From assembly GCA_023423045.1 (NCBI GenBank), contig JAFAGA010000047.1, positions 80,340 to 144,339 of the forward strand: 64,000 nt of DNA. Direction: 5' to 3'. Shown here piece after piece: positions 15,301 through 25,427 of the stretch. Every line of letters begins with the position of its first letter. Position 1 is the first letter of the stretch. Below the pieces are notes generated by a model. The model searched no databases. It was not told where the DNA came from and was given only the letters and a program-made list of their open reading frames with translations. A program made the position numbers and the translations under genes. This DNA is from Bacillota bacterium. Its GTDB lineage: Bacteria; Bacillota; Clostridia; Lachnospirales; Lachnospiraceae.

Positions 15301-17433
15301 TTAGACTGTAAACTTACCTGCGCTCATTTCCAGCTCACTGATTACGTTGACGAGGTTAACAACCTCCTGTCCCATTTTTTGAATGGATGCCTGGTTCTGC
15401 TCGGTGGCCGCCGATATTTCTTCGGTACTTGCTGCGGTTTCTTCCGATATGCTCGCCAGATTCTCGATCATTCCAACCACCTCGTTCGCATCCTTTTCCA
15501 GTAAACCAATATCTTGGATTACCTTTTCTACGAATTTGATGATCTCTTGATTTGATTGTTTCATTTCATCAAAGGATACGGTAACCTCATCCACTGATTT
15601 TTCCTGCTCATTTATAATCTCTTCCGTATGATTCATTTCTGTGTATGCGTCCGTAATACCCTCCTGGATATCGGTGATCAGAGTATTAATTTTCTGGGTA
15701 GCTTTGGAGGATTGCTCCGCCAGCTTTCTGATCTCGTCCGCCACCACCGCAAAGCCTTTTCCCTGCTCTCCGGCTCTGGCTGCCTCTATAGCCGCATTCA
15801 ATGCCAGCAGATTGGTTTGCTCGGCAATTTCATTAATCATGCTGATAATATATTCAATCTCCCTCGATTTATCGGAAAGAAGGGTGATTGTACCGGATAC
15901 TTTACCGGTCGCCTCCTTGCTTTCTTCCATCTTCTCCTTTTGGTAGCTGATGCTCCGTGAATTTATCTCCATCACCCGGTCGGATTCGGCGGTCAGCTCT
16001 GCGGATGCTTTGGCATTGCCTGATAGTTTCAGCAAACTCTCCAGTATTTGCCGAAGCATCACATTTCCATTTTGGGTGCTGCCGGCCTGCTCACTTATAC
16101 CTCTGGCTATTTCTGAAATAGAGGATGTAATCTGCTCTGAAGATTTCTCAACATATTTGGTGTTTCCCTCTAATTCCGTGCAGGAAGTATCAATCTTTTC
16201 AACGCTCACCTTAATATCTGAAACCAGCTCTTTCATATTGTCACAGAGATTGATGAAGGCAGCAGACAACACACCGATCTCATGCTTCTTTGCTCCATAT
16301 GCCATCAGCTCATGGTTATAAGACAAATTTCCCTGTGCCATCTGCTCCGCATCCTTGGTTATGATGCGTATCGGCCGAATCACCACTTTATTTATTAAAA
16401 TTGTCAAAAAGTAAATCAGTGCCAGTACTGCAACCAGAAGGATTACGATATTTATTGCAAAAGTTCTGTTAATCGGACCGTATAGTTCATCTGTCGGCCT
16501 ATGTACCACCAGCTTTAATCCGGTGTTCCCAATAGGAGCAGATACCACGAAACTGTCCACTTCGCCGATGACAACCTTCTGAATCTTTGTGACGCTTTCC
16601 TCCAGAATCACTCTGCCCGCATCGCTTAATCGCGGATCAGCTTCCTCCGTAATCTTTTCATTGAGGTTTTTGCTGGTTTCGGGATGTCCCAAATAGGCTC
16701 CCTGAGCCGTTACAATGTATGCAAATCCTTCGGTGCCCACCTTAATACCTGCCATATGCTGCTGCAGTTCTTCCAGACCGATATCCAGGGTAATAACCCC
16801 TGTCTTTTTTCCGCCTTTTATAATAGTACTTGTGGCAGTAATCATGGGAACACCGGTAACTGCATCCGCATAGGGTTCACTCCAAACCACAGGCTTATCA
16901 GACTGGATGCCGTCCTGATACCAGTCAAATTGATAGTAATCTGAGGCCTCATTGCTATAATCCCAGGTCGTCTCAATTTTGCTGCCGTCTCTGTACATGT
17001 AGGGTCCGTAATATTTTTCTTCCTTATTGTATTCATAGGGTTCCAGCCAGAAGCCGCCGCCAACAATCAGGGGATCCTCTTCCAGGTTCTTTTTCATGAG
17101 CTCTAAGGAAAACTCGGTATTATATTCCTGCATGGTAGAAATGGTTAAGGCATAAAAACGGCTGGCTTCTCCCCAGCGCTCAAATTGCTCATTGACACCG
17201 GAAGCCTGCCTCTCCGCTTCTATCTGCAGACTTTGGTATACCTCCTGGGTAATAAGCTTGTTAAAATTGTTGAAGCTAAAGCTTATTTGGACCGCAAAGA
17301 CGATTAGATTAAAAAATGCCAGCATAGCTATAACGATTCCCTTAATACTTTTAAAATTTACAATGCTTTTCCTGTTCTTAATAGTTCCGATGCTTTCCCT
17401 GCTTGCCCTTTCTTCCATACTCATTCTCCTCAT
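15301..17433 (-). CDS. Methyl-accepting chemotaxis protein (dCache sensor)
   Basis: This is a 710-residue membrane chemoreceptor. Helix 1 spans about residues 29-50. The extracellular part (50-323) looks like a double-Cache domain, with VVWSEPYADAVTGVPMIT and GVITLDIGLEELQ as typical pieces; Cache domains often bind amino acids, organic acids or sugars. Helix 2 is at about 324-347, then HAMP, then the signalling domain, whose hairpin tip EIAEQTNLLALNAAIEAARAGEQGKGFAVV lies near 531-563 in two adjoining stretches. I chose the ATG at 17433 because AAGGAGAG lies six bases upstream; earlier in-frame starts would include this site. It stands alone. The ligand is unknown. Its presence implies a motile cell with a CheA/CheW array. 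Confidence 0.95.
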   Translation of the reverse strand: MRRMSMEERASRESIGTIKNRKSIVNFKSIKGIVIAMLAFFNLIVFAVQISFSFNNFNKLITQEVYQSLQIEAERQASGVNEQFERWGEASRFYALTISTMQEYNTEFSLELMKKNLEEDPLIVGGGFWLEPYEYNKEEKYYGPYMYRDGSKIETTWDYSNEASDYYQFDWYQDGIQSDKPVVWSEPYADAVTGVPMITATSTIIKGGKKTGVITLDIGLEELQQHMAGIKVGTEGFAYIVTAQGAYLGHPETSKNLNEKITEEADPRLSDAGRVILEESVTKIQKVVIGEVDSFVVSAPIGNTGLKLVVHRPTDELYGPINRTFAINIVILLVAVLALIYFLTILINKVVIRPIRIITKDAEQMAQGNLSYNHELMAYGAKKHEIGVLSAAFINLCDNMKELVSDIKVSVEKIDTSCTELEGNTKYVEKSSEQITSSISEIARGISEQAGSTQNGNVMLRQILESLLKLSGNAKASAELTAESDRVMEINSRSISYQKEKMEESKEATGKVSGTITLLSDKSREIEYIISMINEIAEQTNLLALNAAIEAARAGEQGKGFAVVADEIRKLAEQSSKATQKINTLITDIQEGITDAYTEMNHTEEIINEQEKSVDEVTVSFDEMKQSNQEIIKFVEKVIQDIGLLEKDANEVVGMIENLASISEETAASTEEISAATEQNQASIQKMGQEVVNLVNVISELEMSAGKFTV

Positions 17434-17717
17434 CAAGGTCTCTCCTTTTGGAATGTTCTTTTGCATACTGCCTATTTTGCATCGTCCAGCCTTCATTTTC
17501 CGTCAGTCATAAAAATACTTTTTTCAATATTAGTGTATTATAATCATTTGATGAATTCTATCTATTTGTAGTCGTAATATGCATTTTTTCTACATATTTA
17601 TATATTAAAATACAAAAAACTACAAGCGACTATCTAGCCTGTTTCAGACTGATTTTTTGCAAGCCGATGATATGGGTAAAGCATTTTATCGTATAGGACA
17701 ACTTTTCTATATAATAA
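17434..17717. other. Intergenic region upstream of the chemoreceptor
   Basis: AT-rich leader with a TATAAT-like -10 near 17535 on the minus strand but no clear -35 partner. I looked for a flagellar sigma-28 promoter and saw none in the correct orientation. No ORF is supported here. Confidence 0.4.
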
Positions 17718-17757
17718 AAAGATTCGCTGCATACCTTGGGTTATACAGCGAATCTTT
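17713..17757 (-). terminator. Terminator of the glycan-use locus
   Basis: AAAGATTCGCTG at 17718-17729 pairs with CAGCGAATCTTT at 17746-17757. Read on the minus strand, the hairpin is followed by TTTTTATTAT. It lies five bases after the last stop codon of the locus. Confidence 0.9.
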
Positions 17758-17761
17758 CCGT

Positions 17762-18142
17762 CTATAGTTTTATGAACTTTTGAAGCTCTTCCGCAATTGC
17801 TTCCGCCTTATTCCCTTGATCGATGGATCCACGCAGCAGATCCTCCGCTCTCATGAGCCTCCAGCTCTCCTCATGCTGTACTGTTTCACCAACATCCAAT
17901 CTGACCAGGGGGCTTAGACTTTCCAGTTCCAGAATATCCTTAAACCAGTTCTTAATCTTACTGTCCTGCTTCAAAGTCATATAGTCATGCCTGATGCGAA
18001 ACCGCGGATCCTCCAAATTAGTATAAGGCCCGGTGACTAACGCATTATTTGGCAAAAAACCGGTGTCTCTCTTGGAATTCGGCCATATGGCAAGACCTTC
18101 TCCTGCCAAGTTTCCACCTTTACCATATGGACCGCCCCTCAC
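17762..18142 (-). CDS. Mutarotase-like C-terminal fragment (hypothetical)
   Basis: This 126-residue open frame starts at a GTG that overlaps the TGA of the SGNH gene (TGGTGAGG), with AAAGGAA about ten bases before, so translation is probably coupled. The end of the protein, around residues 72-95, reads ELESLSPLVRLDVGETVQH followed by ESW. This resembles the closing strands of aldose-epimerase-like or DUF4380-type sugar mutarotases (pattern ExESLxPLxxLxPGExxxHxExW). Such proteins are usually 270-350 residues, and nothing matching the first half is present, so this may be a truncated gene. It is the last gene of the locus before the terminator. I see no other domain. The assignment is tentative. 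Confidence 0.5.
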   Translation of the reverse strand: MRGGPYGKGGNLAGEGLAIWPNSKRDTGFLPNNALVTGPYTNLEDPRFRIRHDYMTLKQDSKIKNWFKDILELESLSPLVRLDVGETVQHEESWRLMRAEDLLRGSIDQGNKAEAIAEELQKFIKL

Positions 18143-18741
18143 CAGATTTCCTTTATAAGGTATTCCACAACCTGCTTTGCCTGCAGTTTTGAACCATCAG
18201 AATTATAATGAAGCCCATCCTCTAATCGAATCTCTTCCTTTCCGTAGGACAATGTGTATAAATCATTCACCTGCAGCCCAAAACGCCCCGCAACCTCTGC
18301 CGCTCTTTGGTTTCTCTCTATGACACGCCTGTTATCCTCGTTCTCATAGCCTGCTTCATTTCGATATACGGGAGTGGACAATGCAATTATAATCGCTGCC
18401 TTACTGTCTTTCCGAATAAACTCTACGGTCTTTATAAGTAGGTCCTCATACTCCTCTGCCTTCAAATGATTGGCGTGAAGGCCGTTATTCAGATGAACGG
18501 CGTCATAATGAAACCGCTCCGCATTCAGTATGTATCCAAGCTCCGCGAAGTAATCCTCATTGTCCATCCCCCTGGAGGATGCCATCATATTCACGGTGAC
18601 CTGTGACTGCAATCGCTCCATCACCGGCCCTTTATAGTCTCTTGTGATAGAATCGCCAATTAAAAGAATCCTGGGCTTTTCTTTATTATTCCCGTCTTCG
18701 ATCCAAAAATCACACCATTCGATATATTCCGTTTTATTCAT
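18139..18741 (-). CDS. SGNH/GDSL hydrolase (carbohydrate esterase-like)
   Basis: This is a 200-residue cytoplasmic hydrolase. Block I is ILLIGDSITRDY with the nucleophile Ser near residue 31. The oxyanion region has SSRGMDN and LNNGLHA, and block V is DGLHYNSDG near 177, giving the catalytic Asp and His. The family includes acetyl-xylan and other sugar-ester deacetylases, so it may remove acyl groups from the imported glycan. I chose the ATG at 18741, with GGAG six bases upstream. This overlaps the stop of the GH95-like gene by eight bases, as expected for coupled genes. The longer frame start at 18759 would precede that ribosome site. It has no signal peptide. Confidence 0.85.
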   Translation of the reverse strand: MNKTEYIEWCDFWIEDGNNKEKPRILLIGDSITRDYKGPVMERLQSQVTVNMMASSRGMDNEDYFAELGYILNAERFHYDAVHLNNGLHANHLKAEEYEDLLIKTVEFIRKDSKAAIIIALSTPVYRNEAGYENEDNRRVIERNQRAAEVAGRFGLQVNDLYTLSYGKEEIRLEDGLHYNSDGSKLQAKQVVEYLIKEIW

Positions 18742-20947
18742 TGCATACTCCAAACACAATTGTCTCCCCTTTTCTTAAGGTTACCGCATACATTTCGCCT
18801 AAGGGAAGTGTCTTCCCTTCCAAGGTCAGCGGTCCTGTTGATTTAGCAAAGGAAAACTCGATTGTCTCATCACAATTTGCCTGCACCGTTACGGTTTTGA
18901 TTCCATATTTCTCGATAGTAACGGATATCTTATGTCCGCCTTCGATTGTCATATTACGGCAGGAGCAGGAGCCCCAATCATCGGGAATACCATATCCAAT
19001 ATAGACCGTATCCTTTGCTCTATGCACAAACATCTCGCTGAGGGCCGCAGGAACCATGAAGCCCGCCTCTACCGTAAATGCGTCGGAACTTTCTCCGGCA
19101 TTGGTGTCCGAAATCCTTAAGATACCGTTCTGATTGGGATCGCCATTCACAACAAAGGTATTCTTGGTGCGGAATGCCATGCAATAAATCTCAAGCATGG
19201 TACGCGCCATATTGCCCCTTCCGCAGCGGGAAGCAAAGATAGCCAGATAAGGGAAGGACCATGCCGCATATTCCATAAAGCCCATATCAATTACCGTATC
19301 CAAGGTCTTCTTTGCAGTCTCACTATGAGTATCGAGGCCTAAGGGGAAGATTGGATACAGCTGGCAGAAATGACGGTGGGATTCAAACACATCCTCCTCA
19401 GGGAACAGCGGATATCCTTTCTCGGTGGTTTTAATCGGAGTTAACTTTTTGCGGAAATCAGCAAACTTCGTGCTGTCCTCTCCCAGGAGGCCTGCATAAT
19501 GCTCCATACGCTCCAGCAGATAATGCAGGGCTGAAATAACAATCGTAGCATCATCCCTGATCAGCATGGGACCCTTGAATACCTCGGGTGAATTGCTGAA
19601 GGGAATGTGATAATAACCATCCTCACCCGGGTATGCGATTCCCAGATAGAGATTAACAATCCGATCAAGGAAGGGATAAACACTGGATTTTAGTCTCGCA
19701 AGATCCCTGGAGAATTCGTAGTACCAGCAAAAATCTGTGGCAACGAATAATTCCGGCCCCAGCAATACATTCCAGAAGCACCATTCTCCGCCTACGCCAT
19801 AACCGTCCGGCCCCATCATAACCGGACAATGGATTGCATCCTTGATTCCAAATAATTTATGGGCCCGTTCCGTAAGGCGGGGCATTGCCTTGGTATAGTA
19901 ATCAATATACGCTTCGGCAAGTTCAATATTATTGGTCTTAAACACCGGCCAGTAGCATGCCTGCACATTCAGATCATTATGCCAGTCCCCATACCAGGCA
20001 GGCATTCTCGCATCATTATTCCAGACTCCCTGCAGAACTACGGGCCAGGAATCCCTTCTCTCATTGGCATAGATTTTATACATCTCCGTATAGAAGGCAT
20101 GCTGCAGCCGGTCATTGGGGACCGTGATGTCAAAGCGGTTCCAGAAGCTCTTCCAGGAGACCTCATGGGCTTTCCTGTAGACTTGCTCCTCCTGTATGTA
20201 ATGGTTAAGAAGCCTGGCATTCCTTTGGGTCATCTCCTGCTTCATCCTGCTGCTTAATACAGATGTCTCTTTTTTATCCTCCGGAAGAATATCCGCATCC
20301 AATGTGATATAAATATTCTTCGGATTTTCAATCAGGCTGATCACTGCGAGTCCCTGCCCTGAGTATGGCTGAAGTACATGGGACACCTGGCCGTCTCTTT
20401 CCTCCTGGTATTTGGGATAGCTCCAGCTTGCTAAAACAGGCAGATTGCCGCCTTCGGTATCCCATCCCTTGATTTCAACCTTTGCGTTTTCGGTATCCAA
20501 TTCCACCTTTAGCACATTAACGTTAGAATCCAGGTAGACAAAACAATTCACTTTCTTTTTATTTTTTAATATTACCTGGATCTCTGAGCTTGCCAAATCA
20601 AAATCAATTTCTCCGTAAAAGTCAATAATTTCATCCTCTAAGGCAATATTGAGGCTTAGGCCGGGAAGATGCGTACGCCATATTCTTGGCTCCTGTAAAT
20701 CCGTTTGTTTTATAAAGGTTCCGTCGTGAAATTTTTCCGGTTCTTTTATAAAGTCCTGAAATGTTGCCCCCGGTATATCCATTGTGGTATCCCTGGTTTC
20801 CCAAAGCCTGACATTATCTATGGAAAATCGAAGAGAATTATGAACTACATATAAAAATCCTCCTATACTGCCATTTCCCCAAAACAAACCTTCATTAAAC
20901 CGCTCCGGCAGCTGATCAATCACCAGCTTCCTATGTTCTTTCGTCAT
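18734..20947 (-). CDS. GH95-like glycoside hydrolase (alpha-L-fucosidase/galactosidase type)
   Basis: This 737-residue protein without a signal peptide acts inside the cell. The N-terminal part (about 1-240) is beta-rich, and residues of about 260-640 look like an alpha/alpha barrel. The barrel entry has LQGVWNNDARMPAWYGDWHN near 305-323, the counterpart of the LQGIWN...P.W....D.N block of GH95, with Asn residues that activate water in that family. GGEWCFWN near 389 and ESSDAFTVEAGFM near 650 are further matches. GH95 enzymes release alpha-L-fucose or alpha-L-galactose by inversion. The sequence is divergent from the well-studied enzymes, so specificity is open. Its frame lies nine bases after the GH36 stop and overlaps the SGNH gene. 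Confidence 0.75.
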   Translation of the reverse strand: MTKEHRKLVIDQLPERFNEGLFWGNGSIGGFLYVVHNSLRFSIDNVRLWETRDTTMDIPGATFQDFIKEPEKFHDGTFIKQTDLQEPRIWRTHLPGLSLNIALEDEIIDFYGEIDFDLASSEIQVILKNKKKVNCFVYLDSNVNVLKVELDTENAKVEIKGWDTEGGNLPVLASWSYPKYQEERDGQVSHVLQPYSGQGLAVISLIENPKNIYITLDADILPEDKKETSVLSSRMKQEMTQRNARLLNHYIQEEQVYRKAHEVSWKSFWNRFDITVPNDRLQHAFYTEMYKIYANERRDSWPVVLQGVWNNDARMPAWYGDWHNDLNVQACYWPVFKTNNIELAEAYIDYYTKAMPRLTERAHKLFGIKDAIHCPVMMGPDGYGVGGEWCFWNVLLGPELFVATDFCWYYEFSRDLARLKSSVYPFLDRIVNLYLGIAYPGEDGYYHIPFSNSPEVFKGPMLIRDDATIVISALHYLLERMEHYAGLLGEDSTKFADFRKKLTPIKTTEKGYPLFPEEDVFESHRHFCQLYPIFPLGLDTHSETAKKTLDTVIDMGFMEYAAWSFPYLAIFASRCGRGNMARTMLEIYCMAFRTKNTFVVNGDPNQNGILRISDTNAGESSDAFTVEAGFMVPAALSEMFVHRAKDTVYIGYGIPDDWGSCSCRNMTIEGGHKISVTIEKYGIKTVTVQANCDETIEFSFAKSTGPLTLEGKTLPLGEMYAVTLRKGETIVFGVCNE

Positions 20948-20956
20948 ATTTACCTC

Positions 20957-23062
20957 CTATTCGCACCCATTTGCGTGTACCAGTTTTAAGCAAACACTTG
21001 AAAAATCCCGGGTCATGGTCAGATTGATACCATGATTCATGAGATAGGCTCCGCTTTTACGAATGGTCTCTTCACCCATTTGCAGTTCATACACTTTATT
21101 CTCATCCAGGTTTTTCAGCTTCAATAAATAATCGTATTTTCCGCGTTTTCTCAGCATCAGGAAAGCGAATACAACAACTTCCCCATCTTTATCATATTGC
21201 AGCGCATGCAGATCCTCCGTTCTTGCAGACTGCAGCCTTGCCAGCCTGCCAAATTGAATCACATTCCGCACTTCCTTGTACTCCCTGACCGCCTGAGCCA
21301 GCTGCACCATCTCTTCTTCCTTCGTCTTATTCAAATCCATGCCAATTCCGAGGGAACCGCACATGGCACAATGTATCTTAAAGGATAAAGGAACTTTACG
21401 ACTGTCGTTGCTGGCAGCATCGGTAATCCAGGCCCTCATATATTTGATGGGGTACAAAAGACTATAGAACTCCTGAATGAACAACCGATCCAGGGGATCC
21501 GTATTGTCGCTGGTCCAGAATTCATCAAAATACTCCATACAGCCGTAATCTACTCTTCCGCCCCCGGAAGCGCAGGCTTCGAACTCTACCTGAGGATGGC
21601 GGTTTCTCAACTCCCGGATAATCGAATAGAAGCCCTGTACATGGCGATACCATATGCTTCTGAATTCTTCTTTCTCCCAATGAGCGGAGGCACATTCTCC
21701 CAACGCACGGTTCATATCCCATTTGATATAGGAAATATCATTGCTGCTCAAAAGCTCATCAATAAAATGAAGGATATATTCAACAACCTCCGGATTGGTC
21801 AGATCCAGCATATACTGATATCTGCCTTCCAAAACCGGACGGGTAGCATACCGGTAGATCCAATCCGGATGGGCACGGTAAAGATCACTGTTCTCGTTCA
21901 CCATCTCCGGCTCGATCCAGATACCAAAATCCATTCCGAGACCCTTGACGCACTCAATTAAAGGTGCCAGCCCCTTGGGAAATTTCTGCTGATTCACATA
22001 CCAATCACCCAGTCCCAGATGATCCGAGCTTCTCTGACCGAACCAGCCGTCATCCACAACAAATAGTTCCGCGCCGAGGGAAGCCGCTTTCTTTGCCAGC
22101 TCCATCTGTTTTTCACTCGTTACGTCAAAGGTGGTTGCTTCCCAGGAATTGTACAGCACGCGAAGGGGCTTCTGTGCCGTACTCCGGGGCATAACACGGT
22201 TTCTGGAAAACTCGTTCAGCCGGTTGGACATCCGGCCAAAGCCTGCACTGCTGTATCCTGCATATACCTTGGGAGAAGTAAATACCTCACCTCGATTGAG
22301 ATTCCAGCTAAAATCCGTATCGCTGATGCCAATCTGCAGATTCAGATACTCATAGGGGGTTTGTTCGGCCACTATTTTAAAATTGCCTGAATAGGCTAAT
22401 ACTCCAAAATACACATCGCCGCTGTCCTCGGTCGCATTTCGGTGGATCACAAAACCCGGAGTGGCAACATGGGCTGTCGCACCCCGCAAGCTTTCATATA
22501 CTTTTTTACCGCTGTTCAGGGTATCTTCATTCCACTTAAATTCATCCGCCCAGGTACCGTTGCTGTTAATGCTCTTATATCCGCCTCCCGGCAGCGTATA
22601 TTCTCCGGAGAAGAACTTCTCCAGCATTATGGGCTGATCTCCCAGATTCTCGGCTTCCCGCCATTTTTCAATGATATCCTCTTCCTCGTGAACCACATAA
22701 TGCAGTGTTACCGCAAAGGGATAATGGGCATCCTCCAGAGTGATGCTGAGATGATTTTCCTCCACCCTCCAGCCCTTGATACGATAGCGCACATCCCTTA
22801 CTCCGTCATGGTAGGACACCTTCATGGAAGTCTCTTTATAGCGCATGCATCCAAAGGAAGAGCATTCCTCCCTTTTCTTGTCCAGATTCGGATGATAGCC
22901 CTGCTCCCCTTCCATGGTCTTTACGTCAAAATCCTCCGGACGTTCTATTATGCTCCCCCAATACAAATGCACTAAAACCTCTTCATCATCTTTAAAAAAT
23001 GCATAGCTTGTATGCTTTGTGTTTAAGATAAATAACGTTTCATCCTTAACTTGAATTGACAT
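20957..23062 (-). CDS. Alpha-galactosidase, GH36
   Basis: This is a 701-residue intracellular retaining alpha-galactosidase. The N-terminal beta-sandwich is followed by the catalytic barrel with VVDDGWFGQR near residue 340. The nucleophile Asp is in YIKWDMNR near 447, FEACASGGGR follows, and the acid/base Asp is in WTSDNTD near 517, so every key residue of the family is present. The length suits the bacterial GH36 group (about 700-740). The ATG follows AAGAGAGG. It is encoded between the AraC-type regulator and the GH95-like gene, with nine bases to the latter. It likely removes alpha-1,6-galactose from imported oligosaccharides, for example raffinose-type sugars, galactomannan or host glycan fragments. 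Confidence 0.95.
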   Translation of the reverse strand: MSIQVKDETLFILNTKHTSYAFFKDDEEVLVHLYWGSIIERPEDFDVKTMEGEQGYHPNLDKKREECSSFGCMRYKETSMKVSYHDGVRDVRYRIKGWRVEENHLSITLEDAHYPFAVTLHYVVHEEEDIIEKWREAENLGDQPIMLEKFFSGEYTLPGGGYKSINSNGTWADEFKWNEDTLNSGKKVYESLRGATAHVATPGFVIHRNATEDSGDVYFGVLAYSGNFKIVAEQTPYEYLNLQIGISDTDFSWNLNRGEVFTSPKVYAGYSSAGFGRMSNRLNEFSRNRVMPRSTAQKPLRVLYNSWEATTFDVTSEKQMELAKKAASLGAELFVVDDGWFGQRSSDHLGLGDWYVNQQKFPKGLAPLIECVKGLGMDFGIWIEPEMVNENSDLYRAHPDWIYRYATRPVLEGRYQYMLDLTNPEVVEYILHFIDELLSSNDISYIKWDMNRALGECASAHWEKEEFRSIWYRHVQGFYSIIRELRNRHPQVEFEACASGGGRVDYGCMEYFDEFWTSDNTDPLDRLFIQEFYSLLYPIKYMRAWITDAASNDSRKVPLSFKIHCAMCGSLGIGMDLNKTKEEEMVQLAQAVREYKEVRNVIQFGRLARLQSARTEDLHALQYDKDGEVVVFAFLMLRKRGKYDYLLKLKNLDENKVYELQMGEETIRKSGAYLMNHGINLTMTRDFSSVCLKLVHANGCE

Positions 23063-23132
23063 CGTATCGATTCCTCTCTTTCTAACATTAGTCGTAACAA
23101 TTCAGCCTGGGGTATTCTGTTACGGTCATTAT

Positions 23133-25427
23133 CTATCTCCCGGAATTCATTTTACGGAAATCGTTGGGCGTCATACCCTTCATTCTCTTAAATGCCGTTC
23201 TCATGACATATACACTGTTATAACCGGTCTGCTCCGCAATTCTCTCCAGAGTGTCATTACCCTTTAGCAAAATACACACCTGCTCGATTCTCACCTTTTC
23301 CAGGTAAGCAGAAAAGTTCTCCTGGAACAGCTCCTTGAATATCTTGGAGAAGTAAGTGCTGGCAAAACCAAAATCATCTGCAATCTTGGTCAGACTCATA
23401 TCACTGCTGTGGTAATTCTTCTTGATATAGTCCTCAATATTCTGCCTCTGCCGGCCGGTGCTCACCTGATTCTCTTTCGAAACCTTCTCACAGATATATT
23501 TAAATATATTATTGATCCGATTGAAGCGCAGCAGAATATCGTTTTCCCGGTTCAGCTGCTCCAGCTGTCTGTAAATCTCCCCTTCCTCAATTTCAATATG
23601 ATCATTCAGACCGTGCAGTGCCTTGAATACGGTACATTGCAGATCATTGACCAAAAAATGCATCATAGAAGGGCTGATGCTGCGTTCCAGCACATTAATC
23701 CGATAGATCTCCGTCAGCTGGGCATGCATATTCTCCTCATTTCCCGTCCTGACTGCGTTAACCAGTCGTTCCTCCAGGGGTACCGGGAAATAATAGTACT
23801 CCCTGCTGCCCAGATAATCCTCATGAAAGAGCACCTTCCTGCCGGAAGCAGCCCCGTACTGAAGCATTTCATATACCTGATCATAGGTCTTACTGATCTG
23901 GGTCAGGTCCTGGCAGAGATTGCTGACCCCCATTCTTACCGGTATCCCATATTCCTTCCAAAAGATATTCACCAGCTTCTCCATCCGGTCGAGGGCCGCG
24001 TCCTTGCTCCAGGGCGGATCTTCTCCGGGAGGAACCTCCTCCAGGGCGCAGAGAATGGCTCCGGCATTGATATCCGTATCGCACATGTATTTTTCACCCG
24101 GAAGGATCGTATCCAATCCCTTTTGCAGTATCTGTTTATATACGGTAAATTCCGAAGCATGATCGCCGATTTCTTCGGAAGTATTCTCCCCAAACCAGAA
24201 GGCGATTACCAGGAGCTTTCGTCTGGCCAGGTAAATTCCATACTCCTCCAGACTCTTATCATTTCCCGACTCCGAGCTATGCAGCAGCCTTTCCAGCAAA
24301 AGTCCTCTGGTAATCGGCTCCTGCCTCCGGATGTTCTCCTTTAGATCTGTATTTCGTTCGATTAGCTGCTGCAGGGAATTGGATATATAGACCATCTCAT
24401 CCCCCTTTGGCATCCTCTCATCTGCCGCACTGATATTAAACAGCAGCTGCAAAACTCTGTTGATCGCCCGGCCGCGATACCAGGATAAAGCCAGAATGCT
24501 GCCGATGCCTACGACCAATACCGCGATTGTCATCCGGACCGTGCTCTTTTGGGCTTCATTGATCTGTGAGGTAATATATTCCTTGGGCAGAACGGCCACA
24601 AAAGTCAGTCCCATTTTCTGAGAGACCGACTTAATAATTGCCACATCTCTTCCATTCATCCTGACTTCCTGAATATTTTTTCCGTTCTCCAGATACTCCT
24701 CAGGAACCAATTCAAACTCGCCCTGCTTTGACGGCATTGAGAGCACTGTCCCTCCTGCCGCATCTACGAGATAAGCCCATCCCTCGTTGGCGACATAGGT
24801 ATCTTTCAGCAGTGCTTTGATGGATTCACTTCTTATAGGGAATACGAAATTCCCCTTGGTTCCCGAATAGGTAATCAAGGACTGTACATAGAGAATCATA
24901 TCCCGGTTCTTCTTATTCTGCATCGTCCTTGCTTCCGGGAAAATGTGCTTTGAATAACTCTCCTTCATCATCTTTTCCCAATCCTTCCATTCCAGATCAC
25001 TGTACTGGAAGAAGGGCCAGCTGGACTCTGCATTCAGGTAGATATGATCCGGGCTGATAATCATATTGCTTTCATGAAAAATCAGATAGTATTCCTCCAC
25101 AAAAGTCTGTATCCTCATGGCGCTCATATAGTCCTGGGCGGAGCGCAGCTTGGAAATCTCGATGCGTTTCTCCCGTTCTCCCATCTGGGTTGCTATATAC
25201 AGGATTGTGCTGTTCGCTGATAGATTCTCTACAATCGTGTTGATTTCCTGAAAGTTATTATTTATGATATCCCTGGTATGGTCCAGGTTCGTCGAAACGA
25301 TCTGGTATATATTATCCTGGGCGGATTCGCTGATTTCCTCCAGAATCAGAATATTCACCAGCACCGGAATCAGGAAAACAACCAGATAAGTAATGATTAA
25401 CCGAATGTATACTTTATTGTTCTTCAT
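23133..25427 (-). CDS. Membrane-bound AraC-family regulator with Cache sensor
   Basis: This 764-residue protein senses outside and binds DNA inside. Helix 1 is at about residues 6-28 (LIITYLVVFLIPVLVNILIL) and the extracellular Cache-like sensor runs to about 293. Helix 2 is at 294-316, then a linker and an intracellular middle region with the WFGENTSEEIGDH stretch. The C-terminal AraC double helix-turn-helix spans about 676-760, with SLTKIADDFGFASTYFSKIFKE and IAEQTGYNSVYVMRTAFKR. The ATG at 25427 has AGG at eight bases; the frame stays open 24 codons further up without a better site. It lies inside the glycan-use locus, between the mannosidase and the alpha-galactosidase, so it probably activates this locus in response to an extracellular sugar or a loaded binding protein. 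Confidence 0.92.
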   Translation of the reverse strand: MKNNKVYIRLIITYLVVFLIPVLVNILILEEISESAQDNIYQIVSTNLDHTRDIINNNFQEINTIVENLSANSTILYIATQMGEREKRIEISKLRSAQDYMSAMRIQTFVEEYYLIFHESNMIISPDHIYLNAESSWPFFQYSDLEWKDWEKMMKESYSKHIFPEARTMQNKKNRDMILYVQSLITYSGTKGNFVFPIRSESIKALLKDTYVANEGWAYLVDAAGGTVLSMPSKQGEFELVPEEYLENGKNIQEVRMNGRDVAIIKSVSQKMGLTFVAVLPKEYITSQINEAQKSTVRMTIAVLVVGIGSILALSWYRGRAINRVLQLLFNISAADERMPKGDEMVYISNSLQQLIERNTDLKENIRRQEPITRGLLLERLLHSSESGNDKSLEEYGIYLARRKLLVIAFWFGENTSEEIGDHASEFTVYKQILQKGLDTILPGEKYMCDTDINAGAILCALEEVPPGEDPPWSKDAALDRMEKLVNIFWKEYGIPVRMGVSNLCQDLTQISKTYDQVYEMLQYGAASGRKVLFHEDYLGSREYYYFPVPLEERLVNAVRTGNEENMHAQLTEIYRINVLERSISPSMMHFLVNDLQCTVFKALHGLNDHIEIEEGEIYRQLEQLNRENDILLRFNRINNIFKYICEKVSKENQVSTGRQRQNIEDYIKKNYHSSDMSLTKIADDFGFASTYFSKIFKELFQENFSAYLEKVRIEQVCILLKGNDTLERIAEQTGYNSVYVMRTAFKRMKGMTPNDFRKMNSGR

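Noticed and set aside
17640..17700. Possible flagellar sigma-28 promoter (GCCGATGA) for the chemoreceptor
   Set aside because: The box is on the wrong strand for the gene and lacks a TAAA partner at the right distance.
23409..24344. Long plus-strand frame antisense to the AraC-type regulator
   Set aside because: Shadow of the real minus-strand gene, with no family features.
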